Shown: piece by piece, positions 29,500 to 37,414 of the stretch
Position numbering within the stretch: position 1 is the stretch's first letter
Layout of the letters: each line of letters starts with the position of its first letter
DNA from: Rhizobium sp. P38BS-XIX
GTDB taxonomy: Bacteria > Pseudomonadota > Alphaproteobacteria > Rhizobiales > Rhizobiaceae
Assembly: GCF_012641435.1 (NCBI RefSeq)
Contig: NZ_JABAIJ010000001.1
Span: 868,001 to 932,000 of the forward strand
Direction: 5' to 3'
DNA length: 64,000 bases
Notes under the pieces: model-generated
What the model saw: the letters and a program-made list of their open reading frames with translations, nothing else
Databases searched by the model: none
Told to the model about the DNA's origin: nothing
Program-made: the position numbers and the translations under genes

Positions 29500-30596
29500 G
29501 CTTTGAGCCGAATTGGGCTTCCGCGCCGGGCGCGACCATCATTCGCCTAATGGACGCGAAAGAGATACCTTTCGACGATATGGCGTCAGGACTTGGTCTT
29601 TCGGAGACTCAACTCCAGGCTCTTATTGACGGGCGTGCCCGGATCGATGGACAGTTGGCCTCGGCTCTTTCAGAGAATCTTGGTTCGACGCCACGCTTTT
29701 GGCTGGCACGCGACAAAACGTATGTTGAGGAACTCTCGCGCCTGGCCCCAGACAGCGGTGATGTCTCCCAGTGGATCAAATCTCTGCCGATCCGTTCCAT
29801 GAGAAAATATGGATGGGTCGATGCAAATCGTGGAGAGGACGCCATTTTGGCTTCCGTCCTCCGCTTTTTCGGCTGCGATGACCTTCTTTCCTGGAATGCC
29901 AAGTATTCGGCAGGCGTGGGGGTTGTTGCTTTCCGTACCTCATTTGCGTTCGAAGCAAATGAAATGGCCACCCTTGTATGGTTGCGGGCTGGGGAAAGCC
30001 AGGCTGAAAGGTTAGGCTTGCCAGAATATGACCGGCAGGCATTTATCGATCTTTTGCCTCGCTTACGCCGGTTATCGGCATTCAAGCATCCGAAAACATT
30101 CCTTCCTCGACTGATCGAGGCATGCCGTGCGGTTGGTGTCGCAGTCACGACCGCCCGAGCGCCGGAAGGCTGCCGCGCCAGTGGAGCATCGTGGGTTCTG
30201 AGTTCGCGGCATCCGATCATTCATCTCAGCTTCCGACACCTGTCGGAGGACCACTTCTGGTTCACCTTCTTCCACGAAGCGGCTCACGTCGTGCTGCATG
30301 GGGAAGAACACATTGACGTCGATGGAAGCAATCCGTCGATGGAAACCAATTCAGCAAAAGAAGACGAGGCTGACGAGTTCGCGCAGCGCCTTTTGGTTTC
30401 GCCCGAAGCGCTCGATGATTTGAAGCGGAATCCCGCTCCGAGAAGGATATTAGCGGCCGCCCGACATCTTGGCGTGACGGCAGGTATCATTATCGGCCAG
30501 CTGGAAAAGGTGGGTGCACTCCCACCAGGTCGCTTGAATAGAATGAAACATCGCTACAGATGGTCTGAAGACGCGTTCTTTCCTGAATCCGCTTGA
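29496..30596 (+). CDS. HTH domain plus ImmA/IrrE-family zinc metalloprotease
   Basis: A 366-residue protein. N-terminal HigA-like helix-turn-helix (DDMASGLGLSETQLQALIDG, about residues 27-46), a linker, then an ImmA/IrrE peptidase domain with HEAAH at residues 260-264 and a downstream Glu-rich EDEADEFAQRLL block supplying the third ligand. Family members cleave repressors in mobile elements and stress responses or act as antitoxins. The ATG at 29496 overlaps the upstream stop. It could control the island's expression or form a toxin-antitoxin pair with the upstream gene. Confidence 0.85.
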   Translation: MSFEPNWASAPGATIIRLMDAKEIPFDDMASGLGLSETQLQALIDGRARIDGQLASALSENLGSTPRFWLARDKTYVEELSRLAPDSGDVSQWIKSLPIRSMRKYGWVDANRGEDAILASVLRFFGCDDLLSWNAKYSAGVGVVAFRTSFAFEANEMATLVWLRAGESQAERLGLPEYDRQAFIDLLPRLRRLSAFKHPKTFLPRLIEACRAVGVAVTTARAPEGCRASGASWVLSSRHPIIHLSFRHLSEDHFWFTFFHEAAHVVLHGEEHIDVDGSNPSMETNSAKEDEADEFAQRLLVSPEALDDLKRNPAPRRILAAARHLGVTAGIIIGQLEKVGALPPGRLNRMKHRYRWSEDAFFPESA

Positions 30597-30600
30597 ACCA

Positions 30601-31533
30601 TTACCCTTTAAAGTAGATATATTTGTCTGGGGACTTTTGCCAGTTGCAGAGGCTGTCCTCTATCACCTGTTTGCCGGTCTGAAGATAGTTGTCTAAGCCA
30701 TCGACGCGAAGTGATAGCGAGCTGGCTGATGCTGTGTGAGTGGTTGAGTTATAAAAAAGCAGCTTCGCGCCGGAGAGTGGGCCGGTCGCCCCGACGATAT
30801 AGGCGCTTCCTGCTTCGATTGGAGCTAAGTCGAGCTTCGATAGCATCGTCAGGAAATCGAATTTTCCCAAGCGACCGAAGCCGTGGACCGCATTCAGCGA
30901 GCGGTACAGTTCATCAAAGACCTCCGTCGGGTTCTGACCAACACGCTGATGAGTGGACTGGATGAGTTGCACGAAGCCGCCGACCTTGAACTGCCAATCG
31001 TAATATGTGTCGAACACCGCCGAAATGGCCGAAGGCTTCTTCGATTGGTATTGGCGGTGGTTCGAATATCTGCCGGATTTGGTGGGGTCAGCGAGAGCAG
31101 CCTGGTTTTGAACCAGCATCTGATTGAAAGCGGCCGGGCTATTGCCGTAGGTCACGACGTCCCAAACAGGCCCCGCGCCGAACGAACCAAAGACATTGGC
31201 TGCCAATTTCCATCCGTCGACAACGTGCTTCCCAAAATGTGTCGCGACAAACGCCATCCACACAGCCTCGTCACGCTTGCCTAACTTGCCGAGACGAGCT
31301 GCAGCTCGGATCGGATCGAACAAATGGTCGTGGGGGTCATCTCGCGAAGGATCGATTTTAGCCGTCGTCAGCAGCTTGATGTACTCAATCCGACGCAGGC
31401 TGGAGATCAACTGATCGAGCCAAGTATCCTTGCGAGCTGCGGTCGACAGGCCCGCCAGTTTGCCATGAGCTTGCTCATAAGCAGTGATCGCCGCGTCAAG
31501 CTGGGCTCGCCGATTGTAATGTGCGCGTTGCAA
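30601..31533 (-). CDS. Putative DNA-base-modification protein resembling alpha-glutamyl/putrescinyl-thymine pyrophosphorylase clade 3
   Basis: A 310-residue protein. The blocks AVWMAFVATHFGKHVVDGWK (about 103-122) and SAYIVGATGPLSGAKLLF (about 239-256) recall the predicted aGPT-Pplase clade 3 family, DNA-glycosylase-fold enzymes proposed to couple amines to activated hydroxymethyl-pyrimidines in hypermodified DNA. This is from memory and moderate in confidence. It starts with TTG; its ribosome-binding site AGAGGGAAA lies at the end of the upstream thymidylate-synthase-like gene, so the two are coupled. The pairing supports a base-modification role. Confidence 0.6.
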   Translation of the reverse strand: MQRAHYNRRAQLDAAITAYEQAHGKLAGLSTAARKDTWLDQLISSLRRIEYIKLLTTAKIDPSRDDPHDHLFDPIRAAARLGKLGKRDEAVWMAFVATHFGKHVVDGWKLAANVFGSFGAGPVWDVVTYGNSPAAFNQMLVQNQAALADPTKSGRYSNHRQYQSKKPSAISAVFDTYYDWQFKVGGFVQLIQSTHQRVGQNPTEVFDELYRSLNAVHGFGRLGKFDFLTMLSKLDLAPIEAGSAYIVGATGPLSGAKLLFYNSTTHTASASSLSLRVDGLDNYLQTGKQVIEDSLCNWQKSPDKYIYFKG

Positions 31534-31535
31534 AT

Positions 31536-32582
31536 CTATTTCCCTCTAAGGTAGTCTTTGGCGCTCTGATCGCTACCTAAGACCTTTTTCAATCTATCGA
31601 TAGCAAATGTTTTGAACCCTGGAGAGAGGTCCTCTATGTGTGTTTTGATCACGGCCGCTGTCTCAGCGTCCTCCAAGCTCGCATGGATTTTCAACATGAC
31701 CGCCAGGTCGCGCCAATAAGGTGTCATAGATGCGGGAATGTCGGTGGCCGGTAACCCAAGTCGCAAAGCTTCCTCCACCCCAAGGAATTTACGGATGCTT
31801 TCCCAAGGGTCACCTGCGGGCATCGGGGTCATCGGCACGTCATCAAGATAGTGCTCGCTGATATAGCTCTGTGCCATCTTTCGTGGCTTTAGGTCTTCGG
31901 TGTCGTCATAGAGGTGGAGGCTGCCGACCGAATGGAAATAATGGCCGACCTCGTAACCGAGTTGGCGTGCTGCAATCTCCTGGAACATTGTAAATGAGAA
32001 AATGTCGTGCGGAAGGCCAAGGTAGGCATCATTGGACCGCATATGTGCTTCCAAATCCAGTAGTCCGTCCCTAACAACAAACTGCAGGCTGCAGGTGCAG
32101 GGTATATCCAGGCTGCCGCGCCTGACGTCGGCATTGGAAAACAACTGGATCGTCGCGTTTCTCGATCCGGGCCGCTCCTTAAGTGTATCGATCACGCGCT
32201 GCCACTCTGTACCGATTTTTACCTTATCTCCGACCTTGTATCGCCCGCGAATGCCAAACATCCGCTTGCCATAAGCTCCATTGAGCGTCGTTTTATCATC
32301 TGAAAACTCGTCGTACCGGTCGAGGTAGTGCTTGATGAAAGGAAGGGCGTCGCTACCAGCGAGATACCAAGACATTTCGCCCAAGGCGCTGGTGATTTTT
32401 GAACGGCCGATTGAGCGACTGATACGCGCCCTCGGATTCTTCAGCTCAAGAAGGGCGGCGAAGATTTCCGTGCTGAAGCCCTTCCGCGAGTAAACGCGTC
32501 TGTTCCGCTGATCATCGGAAAGGAGCTGCTGATATACCTGCCGCAGCAGGCCGTCGATGGTTTCTGCGGTGGCTGTGAACAA
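31536..32582 (-). CDS. Thymidylate-synthase-superfamily enzyme, probably a pyrimidine hydroxymethylase
   Basis: A 348-residue ThyA-fold protein. Conserved: E69 and W72 (LGEMSWYLAGSD), GAYGKR (103-107), the catalytic Cys162 (IPCTCSLQF), RSND (182-185), LGLPHD (188-193) and HLY (223-225). Compared with E. coli ThyA, the base-reading Asn177 is Asp193 here (LPFN becomes LPHD), as in dCMP hydroxymethylases, and the His after the catalytic Cys is Thr. It is longer than ThyA (264). It starts with TTG and is coupled to the next gene. It likely makes a hydroxymethyl- or methyl-dCMP-type nucleotide rather than housekeeping dTMP. Confidence 0.8.
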   Translation of the reverse strand: MFTATAETIDGLLRQVYQQLLSDDQRNRRVYSRKGFSTEIFAALLELKNPRARISRSIGRSKITSALGEMSWYLAGSDALPFIKHYLDRYDEFSDDKTTLNGAYGKRMFGIRGRYKVGDKVKIGTEWQRVIDTLKERPGSRNATIQLFSNADVRRGSLDIPCTCSLQFVVRDGLLDLEAHMRSNDAYLGLPHDIFSFTMFQEIAARQLGYEVGHYFHSVGSLHLYDDTEDLKPRKMAQSYISEHYLDDVPMTPMPAGDPWESIRKFLGVEEALRLGLPATDIPASMTPYWRDLAVMLKIHASLEDAETAAVIKTHIEDLSPGFKTFAIDRLKKVLGSDQSAKDYLRGK

Positions 32583-32708
32583 GAGTCACCCGAATCAAGC
32601 GCTGTTAAACTTTAGCAATATTATATTCGTTGCTTCGAGATACTAGGGGTGGAATAGATTTGCAGGTCTTCCCGTCGCAACCACGTTGAGATCAAGAGGA
32701 CAGGCATC

Positions 32709-32888
32709 TTGGAAGGTCAAGGGCAACCCGAGCGCATCCACATTGAATTCGGTCTGCGCTCCAGGAAGGCGACGAAGGCTCCGTTTCTCGCCGTAAAAGT
32801 TGTAGAAAATCGTTTCGGGACCATTGGCGACGCACGCCTATTTTCGTATTTTGTGATAATAAATTATCGTCGGACGCAGCCAAGATGA
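32709..32888 (+). CDS. Possible 59-residue ORF coupled to the SMEK-STAND gene
   Basis: TTG start with GAGGACAGG eight bases upstream; open for 59 codons and ending in an ATGA overlap with the SMEK gene start, which itself lacks an obvious ribosome-binding site. The product is basic (RKATKAPFLAVKVVENRFG). It may be a real leader gene or chance. The rest of the 302-base gap 32583-32884 is AT-rich and shows no other gene. Confidence 0.2.
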   Translation: MEGQGQPERIHIEFGLRSRKATKAPFLAVKVVENRFGTIGDARLFSYFVIINYRRTQPR

Positions 32889-35539
32889 ACACCCAGGAAT
32901 ATCTCAATCAGATAAAGCGATATTTTACCCATCTGGTTGTGGACATTAAATGTAATAATGCCTCCGATCATTTTGACATTAATAAGATCGCCGAAAATTT
33001 CTTCATCCCGATACTTTCGATCATTTTCGATTGTCCAGACTTGAACAATCAAAACCTAATCAAAGCGAACTTTCCTTCGGTCGACTTAGGAAGCATCGCT
33101 AGAAAATTGTCGTTCCAGATAACGTCGGATGGAAGCAGCTCGAAAATAATCCATACGCTTGAGAAATTTCGTGAGCATAAGCTTGAGGCGTTATTTGACG
33201 AGCTGTACATCCTGGTCATCACCGAGAAGCAAGGGTCGTATACTTCCAAGGCGCTAATGGAAGAGGTTGAAAAGCATTCGATTGCTTTTAACGTAAATGC
33301 TCACGTCATCGACTACACTGACCTGATGGCGAACATCGCAGGCGCACCCATCGAGAAGTTGAGGGCTTTGCATGAGGCGCTGACAGCGGAATTCGAGCGA
33401 TACAGCGATTACAATCGTTTCCGGAACGACCTGGAAGGCTTCCTTCACTTCAGCAACTCGAAGATTGAGATTGAGAAGAATACAAAAAAATATATTCCTT
33501 CGATATATGTGGAGCCAATCAAATCCAAGGAAACGACCCGAATTTTTGGTCACCCAACCTTCTTTGGGCGGAAAATCGAAGATGAGATACGCAAGGTCGA
33601 TTATTCCTATTTGAACAAGCAGCTTGCGAAAATTGCTATTGCGCCGCTGACGTCCGCCATCATTCCTCTTTCCGACAATGACTTTCCTCGTTCGATTGAA
33701 GAGGTCGGTGAGTATCTAACGGAGCGGAAGGCGCTGATCGATTCGGAAATTGAGCGCGTCAATCCTTTCGGGCACTCACCGAAGAATCCTGCATCCACGC
33801 CAGCGATTGCTCCCGAAAAGGAGGCGATGCAATCCCTTTTAAAGCTCAAGACCGAGGGAATGGCGAGCTACGCAGAATGGACCTACATTGAGGCACTTGG
33901 CCTGATAAAGAAGGCTCAGTCCAAGATTCTCCTGATCACAAGTGTGGCTGGACAGGGAAAAACCAATTTCATCTGCGATCTTGTCGAAAACCAGTTCGCG
34001 AAGTTCGAAATCCCGACAGTCTTTATTCCGGCGCGGGAATTGAACAAATATCCCCATCCAAACCGAATTTTCTCTTTCATTTCCCAAAACAGGTTCTTGC
34101 CAAAGTGCGACGACGTTTACGACGTCCTGGACCTGTTCAACCAGGTCTCGAAGGGCATCAATAAGGCGTTTATCGTCGCGATTGACGGAATCAACGAGGT
34201 AAAGGAACTGGATAGCTTTCTCTCGGAGCTTTCTGATTTTCTCAATGCTGCCAGTCAGTTCGAATTCATCAAAACGATCATCACCTGCCGAACAGAGTTT
34301 TTTGACAGCAAATTCTCATCTCTTCTAAGCGAGCCATTTTCCGATTTTATTCTGCGGATCGAAGACCTGAAGGCAGAGATGTCGGACGAAAGCCTCCGCA
34401 GGATGCTTCGCTCCTACTTAAAGCACTTTCAGATAAAGATTGAGCTTTCCAGGAGCGCAGCAAGCTTTCTGAAAAGCGACCTTCTGATGATGAGGATTTT
34501 CTGCGATCTGAATGAGGGGAAAGACAAAGGCTATATTTCGGACATCTACAAAATCCAGCTGTACCAGGATTACCTTCTTCGCAAGGGAGAGAGTCTACCG
34601 AAACAATTGAAGAAGGAACTCCTTCCGTCTCTTTATCGGATCGCACAGCACATGCTTTCCGACAATTGCTTTCACAATATCAACATCGGTGGTTACACGG
34701 TAGAGCAACAAGAGATCGTAGAGCGCCTTGTCTCGGAGGATATAATTCTCAGACGTGAGCCGTCTGAAAAGACGCTGGATACGATGCTCGATGAGACGAT
34801 TTCCTTCACCTACGACGAGCTTCGAGACTTTATAATTGCCACCTACCTCGTGAAAGATTTGGCGAAAACGGACTCCTCAGCATTTTGCAGTATATTTGCT
34901 AGCTTGGAGCCGCTTCCAATCTACGAAGGCGTTTTTAAGTACGTCTATCTGATTGCACGGCAGTCGAAAGACGATTTCATTCTGAAGCAATGCGAGGATG
35001 CCAAAAGTTTTGATGAGCATTATTCTCACGCAATTGCGACCCTGCCTCACGAACTTCAAACTGAAGACGACGTCGAACGTGTAATCCAGTATCTTGATGT
35101 CAACGGCGACAAGCACGTTCTCGCAAGAGTTGCAGTCTTCCTTTTCAACAACGACAGTTCCGACCGCTTGCTAAATAGACGGTTGCTCGTCGAGCATATC
35201 AATTTAGTTGATGATCCAGACGCAGAGAACCTGCTGTTTGCCATGTTTAGAACTCAGGCGTCTGCACGAACGTGGGGAGAGGACCCCATCAAGGACTTCC
35301 TAAGGGCCTGGCTGGAAAACCCGACACCAGATGACGGCGAAGACCTCTATTTGATCTTTATTATACAGCTCGCATTCTTAGCCGATTATGGGCTACGGTT
35401 CGAAGTCGAATCCGAGTTGGAGCAAATCAAGGGGCGGGGTAAGAATGCAGCTTGCTTCGCGTTTGTCGAGAACGCACGCTCATCGGACATTTCAACTTTC
35501 GCAAAATCAATCGATGCGTTTGTGGGAAAATCCAAATGA
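32885..35539 (+). CDS. SMEK-domain STAND (NACHT-like) NTPase
   Basis: An 884-residue protein. The N-terminus (about residues 1-200) resembles the SMEK domain, a predicted nuclease-like effector domain (DLGSIARKLSFQITSDGSSS, then KII...TLEKF). A central P-loop NTPase has SVAGQGKT (353-360) and a NACHT-like Walker B FIVAIDGINEV (429-439). The remaining ~450 residues are helical sensor-like sequence without obvious repeats. The layout matches antiviral STAND sensors (Avs-like). The ATG overlaps a possible upstream ORF, and the stop overlaps the next gene (ATGA). AT-rich codon use suggests recent acquisition. Confidence 0.8.
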   Translation: MNTQEYLNQIKRYFTHLVVDIKCNNASDHFDINKIAENFFIPILSIIFDCPDLNNQNLIKANFPSVDLGSIARKLSFQITSDGSSSKIIHTLEKFREHKLEALFDELYILVITEKQGSYTSKALMEEVEKHSIAFNVNAHVIDYTDLMANIAGAPIEKLRALHEALTAEFERYSDYNRFRNDLEGFLHFSNSKIEIEKNTKKYIPSIYVEPIKSKETTRIFGHPTFFGRKIEDEIRKVDYSYLNKQLAKIAIAPLTSAIIPLSDNDFPRSIEEVGEYLTERKALIDSEIERVNPFGHSPKNPASTPAIAPEKEAMQSLLKLKTEGMASYAEWTYIEALGLIKKAQSKILLITSVAGQGKTNFICDLVENQFAKFEIPTVFIPARELNKYPHPNRIFSFISQNRFLPKCDDVYDVLDLFNQVSKGINKAFIVAIDGINEVKELDSFLSELSDFLNAASQFEFIKTIITCRTEFFDSKFSSLLSEPFSDFILRIEDLKAEMSDESLRRMLRSYLKHFQIKIELSRSAASFLKSDLLMMRIFCDLNEGKDKGYISDIYKIQLYQDYLLRKGESLPKQLKKELLPSLYRIAQHMLSDNCFHNINIGGYTVEQQEIVERLVSEDIILRREPSEKTLDTMLDETISFTYDELRDFIIATYLVKDLAKTDSSAFCSIFASLEPLPIYEGVFKYVYLIARQSKDDFILKQCEDAKSFDEHYSHAIATLPHELQTEDDVERVIQYLDVNGDKHVLARVAVFLFNNDSSDRLLNRRLLVEHINLVDDPDAENLLFAMFRTQASARTWGEDPIKDFLRAWLENPTPDDGEDLYLIFIIQLAFLADYGLRFEVESELEQIKGRGKNAACFAFVENARSSDISTFAKSIDAFVGKSK

Positions 35540-35901
35540 AGGAAGCGAAATTATTTCTGCCATTCCCCACGCCGCCATCGCTATCGGAGTTTCTCGAAAT
35601 TCTTTCAGTAAAGCCGGGTGGCCTTGCCGCTCAGCTTACCAAGTATGTTTATGATGCGTTTTTCGTGGGATCGCTCGATCTCAAAGAAGAATATCGTCGC
35701 TACTACTGCGTCGAGTACCCCACCCTTCGTTATTATCTTGCGATGGTTCACGGTGAACGCTTCGAGGAAGCCGACCTAGACCAAACTCATATATTTCGCA
35801 TCACCAACCTTCCTCAAATGGTCGATGATTTTCAAGGCGGGACCTATCTCGACACCGTGTTGGAAGTCTTGGAAAAGTGGAGAGCCGGACGTGAAAATTA
35901 A
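35536..35901 (+). CDS. Small protein between the STAND NTPase and the NSSS-motif protein
   Basis: A 121-residue acidic protein without a recognised family. It has aromatic-rich segments (EEYRRYYCVEYPTLRYYLAM) and ends EVLEKWRAGREN. The ATG at 35536 overlaps the STAND stop by ATGA, and its end overlaps the next gene by 11 bases. Tight coupling on both sides argues it is expressed and works in the same system; its role is unknown. An upstream in-frame start at 35452 would lie inside the STAND gene and is unlikely. Confidence 0.7.
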   Translation: MKEAKLFLPFPTPPSLSEFLEILSVKPGGLAAQLTKYVYDAFFVGSLDLKEEYRRYYCVEYPTLRYYLAMVHGERFEEADLDQTHIFRITNLPQMVDDFQGGTYLDTVLEVLEKWRAGREN

Positions 35902-36286
35902 AATGGATTTCGTGTCGAACAGTTCATCGACTTCTTTCATATACATTTCCGACCAGGAATTCACCAAGGAAAATTTCCTTGAAGCCATTGGCGCTTCAAA
36001 CGAGGGGCCATTGAGCGGACTTTTCGTGGCCATGTTTGAGGAGCTGAACAGTTCGATTGAACGCGGTGAACGAATTGAGGACATTGCTCAGGCTTCCTCA
36101 AGCCGTGATTTCGATCTAACCCCAGAGGTCCTGGAACGTGTCGCGATTGCTCTCAAGGACGGCAAACCCGTTATTCGTGGCGGCTTAAGCAGCGACGGCG
36201 CATTGGCTGAGTCGATCCTTTGCATGGAGATGTTTGAAATCGATACGGACAAGATGTTTATCAACGCTTACCCCAGCTACTGGTGA
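35891..36286 (+). CDS. NSSS-motif protein, candidate substrate of the adjacent radical SAM enzyme
   Basis: A 131-residue protein starting with GTG; residues 5-16 read MDFVSNSSSTSF. I recall this DFVTNSSSSSF-type N-terminus from many otherwise unrelated bacterial hypothetical proteins, which suggests a recognition or modification site. The rest is acidic and alpha-helical, ending in NAYPSYW. It overlaps the upstream gene by 11 bases and the radical SAM gene by GTGA. Being so close to a SPASM enzyme suggests the Ser/Asn run or the aromatic C-terminus is modified; that is inference. Confidence 0.7.
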   Translation: MKIKMDFVSNSSSTSFIYISDQEFTKENFLEAIGASNEGPLSGLFVAMFEELNSSIERGERIEDIAQASSSRDFDLTPEVLERVAIALKDGKPVIRGGLSSDGALAESILCMEMFEIDTDKMFINAYPSYW

Positions 36287-37326
36287 TCTCCATGCTTCGG
36301 ATGAACCGCTACCAAGACGAAGGCTACTCGACGTTTTTTAACGCGAAAACCGGTTTCTTTGCTCGTGTCGAAGACAAGGGTAAGCCGGAGCCATTCTGGT
36401 CGCCGCATGGTCCAGAACTCATGGACATATCGATCACAAACTGGTGCGATAAGGGCTGCGCGTTCTGTTACAAGAGTTCCACAAAGTCTGGGCATCACAT
36501 GAAGCTCGACGATTACAAGAGTGTGATCGATGCCGCTGCTCGAATGGGGACTTTCCAGGTCGCACTTGGCGGTGGCAATCCGAACCAGCATCCTGATTTT
36601 ATCGAGATACTCCGATACACGCACGAGCGCCGGATCGTTCCGAATTATACGACCAATGGCAGAGGCCTGACCGACGAGATTTTGGAAGCCACCAAATCAT
36701 TCTGTGGCGCGGTCGCCGTCTCAGCTTATCCGCCTTACGATGAGACGACGTCCACGATCCGGCTTCTCGCCGCCTTCGGAATAAAGACGAACATTCACTA
36801 CATCCTGGATGCAAGCAGTGTGGACACAGCAATCCAGTGGATGACCGAGCCGCCCGAATTCCTGCGAGGAATAAACGCTCTCGTCTTCCTGAACTACAAG
36901 CCATCCGGGCGAAAAGTGTTCGAGGCCAACTTGCTTCGAAACAGCGACCGCCTCGACGAGTTTTTCAAGCTGGCGACCTCGAAGGAATGCAAGCTGAAGG
37001 TTGGGTTTGACGCCTGCTGTGTGAGCGGGGTTTTCGCCCGCACTAAAACAAGCTCGACAGTTGTCGATGCATGCGATGCCGGAAGGTTCTCGCTCTATGT
37101 GTCGGAGGACATGCAGGTTCACCCGTGCTCGTTCCAGGGCGGGCTTGCGGCGGGCGATAAACTGACGGCTGAAAACACCTTAGAGGACATCTGGAAGAAT
37201 TCGCCGAATATGAAGTCCTTCCGAGACTATTTCAGCTCGAACCGCTGTGCTGGTTGCGGGCATCAATCCTCATGCATGAACGGCTGTCCGATCTTTGAGG
37301 ACTTGGTGGTCTGCGGAAATCGGTAA
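36283..37326 (+). CDS. Radical SAM/SPASM-domain enzyme
   Basis: A 347-residue radical SAM protein. The 4Fe-4S/SAM motif is C55-x3-C59-x2-C62 (NWCDKGCAFCYKSS), followed by a GGG motif (VALGGGNPNQHPDF). The C-terminal SPASM region holds CDAGRF, HPCSFQ and C322-x2-C325-x5-C331-x3-C335 plus C344, enough for auxiliary clusters. Such enzymes modify peptides or proteins. It starts at GTG 36283 (or ATG 36292), overlapping the NSSS-motif gene. The target is probably one of the small products encoded beside it. Confidence 0.92.
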   Translation: MISMLRMNRYQDEGYSTFFNAKTGFFARVEDKGKPEPFWSPHGPELMDISITNWCDKGCAFCYKSSTKSGHHMKLDDYKSVIDAAARMGTFQVALGGGNPNQHPDFIEILRYTHERRIVPNYTTNGRGLTDEILEATKSFCGAVAVSAYPPYDETTSTIRLLAAFGIKTNIHYILDASSVDTAIQWMTEPPEFLRGINALVFLNYKPSGRKVFEANLLRNSDRLDEFFKLATSKECKLKVGFDACCVSGVFARTKTSSTVVDACDAGRFSLYVSEDMQVHPCSFQGGLAAGDKLTAENTLEDIWKNSPNMKSFRDYFSSNRCAGCGHQSSCMNGCPIFEDLVVCGNR

Positions 37327-37330
37327 CGAG

Positions 37331-37411
37331 ATGCGAATGGTTGTCGACTGCATAGGCAGGAGCACCGAGGGCATCTCTGAGCCCGCGATACACAGTTGGA
37401 TTTGGAGTTGA
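37331..37411 (+). CDS. Candidate 26-residue precursor peptide after the radical SAM gene
   Basis: An ATG four bases after the radical SAM stop opens a 26-codon frame ending AIHSWIWS. It fills nearly all of the 88-base gap to the next gene, whose ribosome-binding site overlaps its stop. The W-x-W-S ending recalls the W-N-W-S start of the darobactin core, made by a radical SAM/SPASM enzyme, but the downstream Lys is absent. The ribosome-binding site is weak (AACGAG). It could be chance. Confidence 0.25.
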   Translation: MRMVVDCIGRSTEGISEPAIHSWIWS

Positions 37412-37414
37412 GGA

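Noticed and set aside
31536..32582. Housekeeping thymidylate synthase ThyA
   Set aside because: Asp replaces the dUMP-reading Asn, Thr replaces the His after the catalytic Cys, the protein is ~80 residues longer, and it sits in an accessory island coupled to a modification-type gene.
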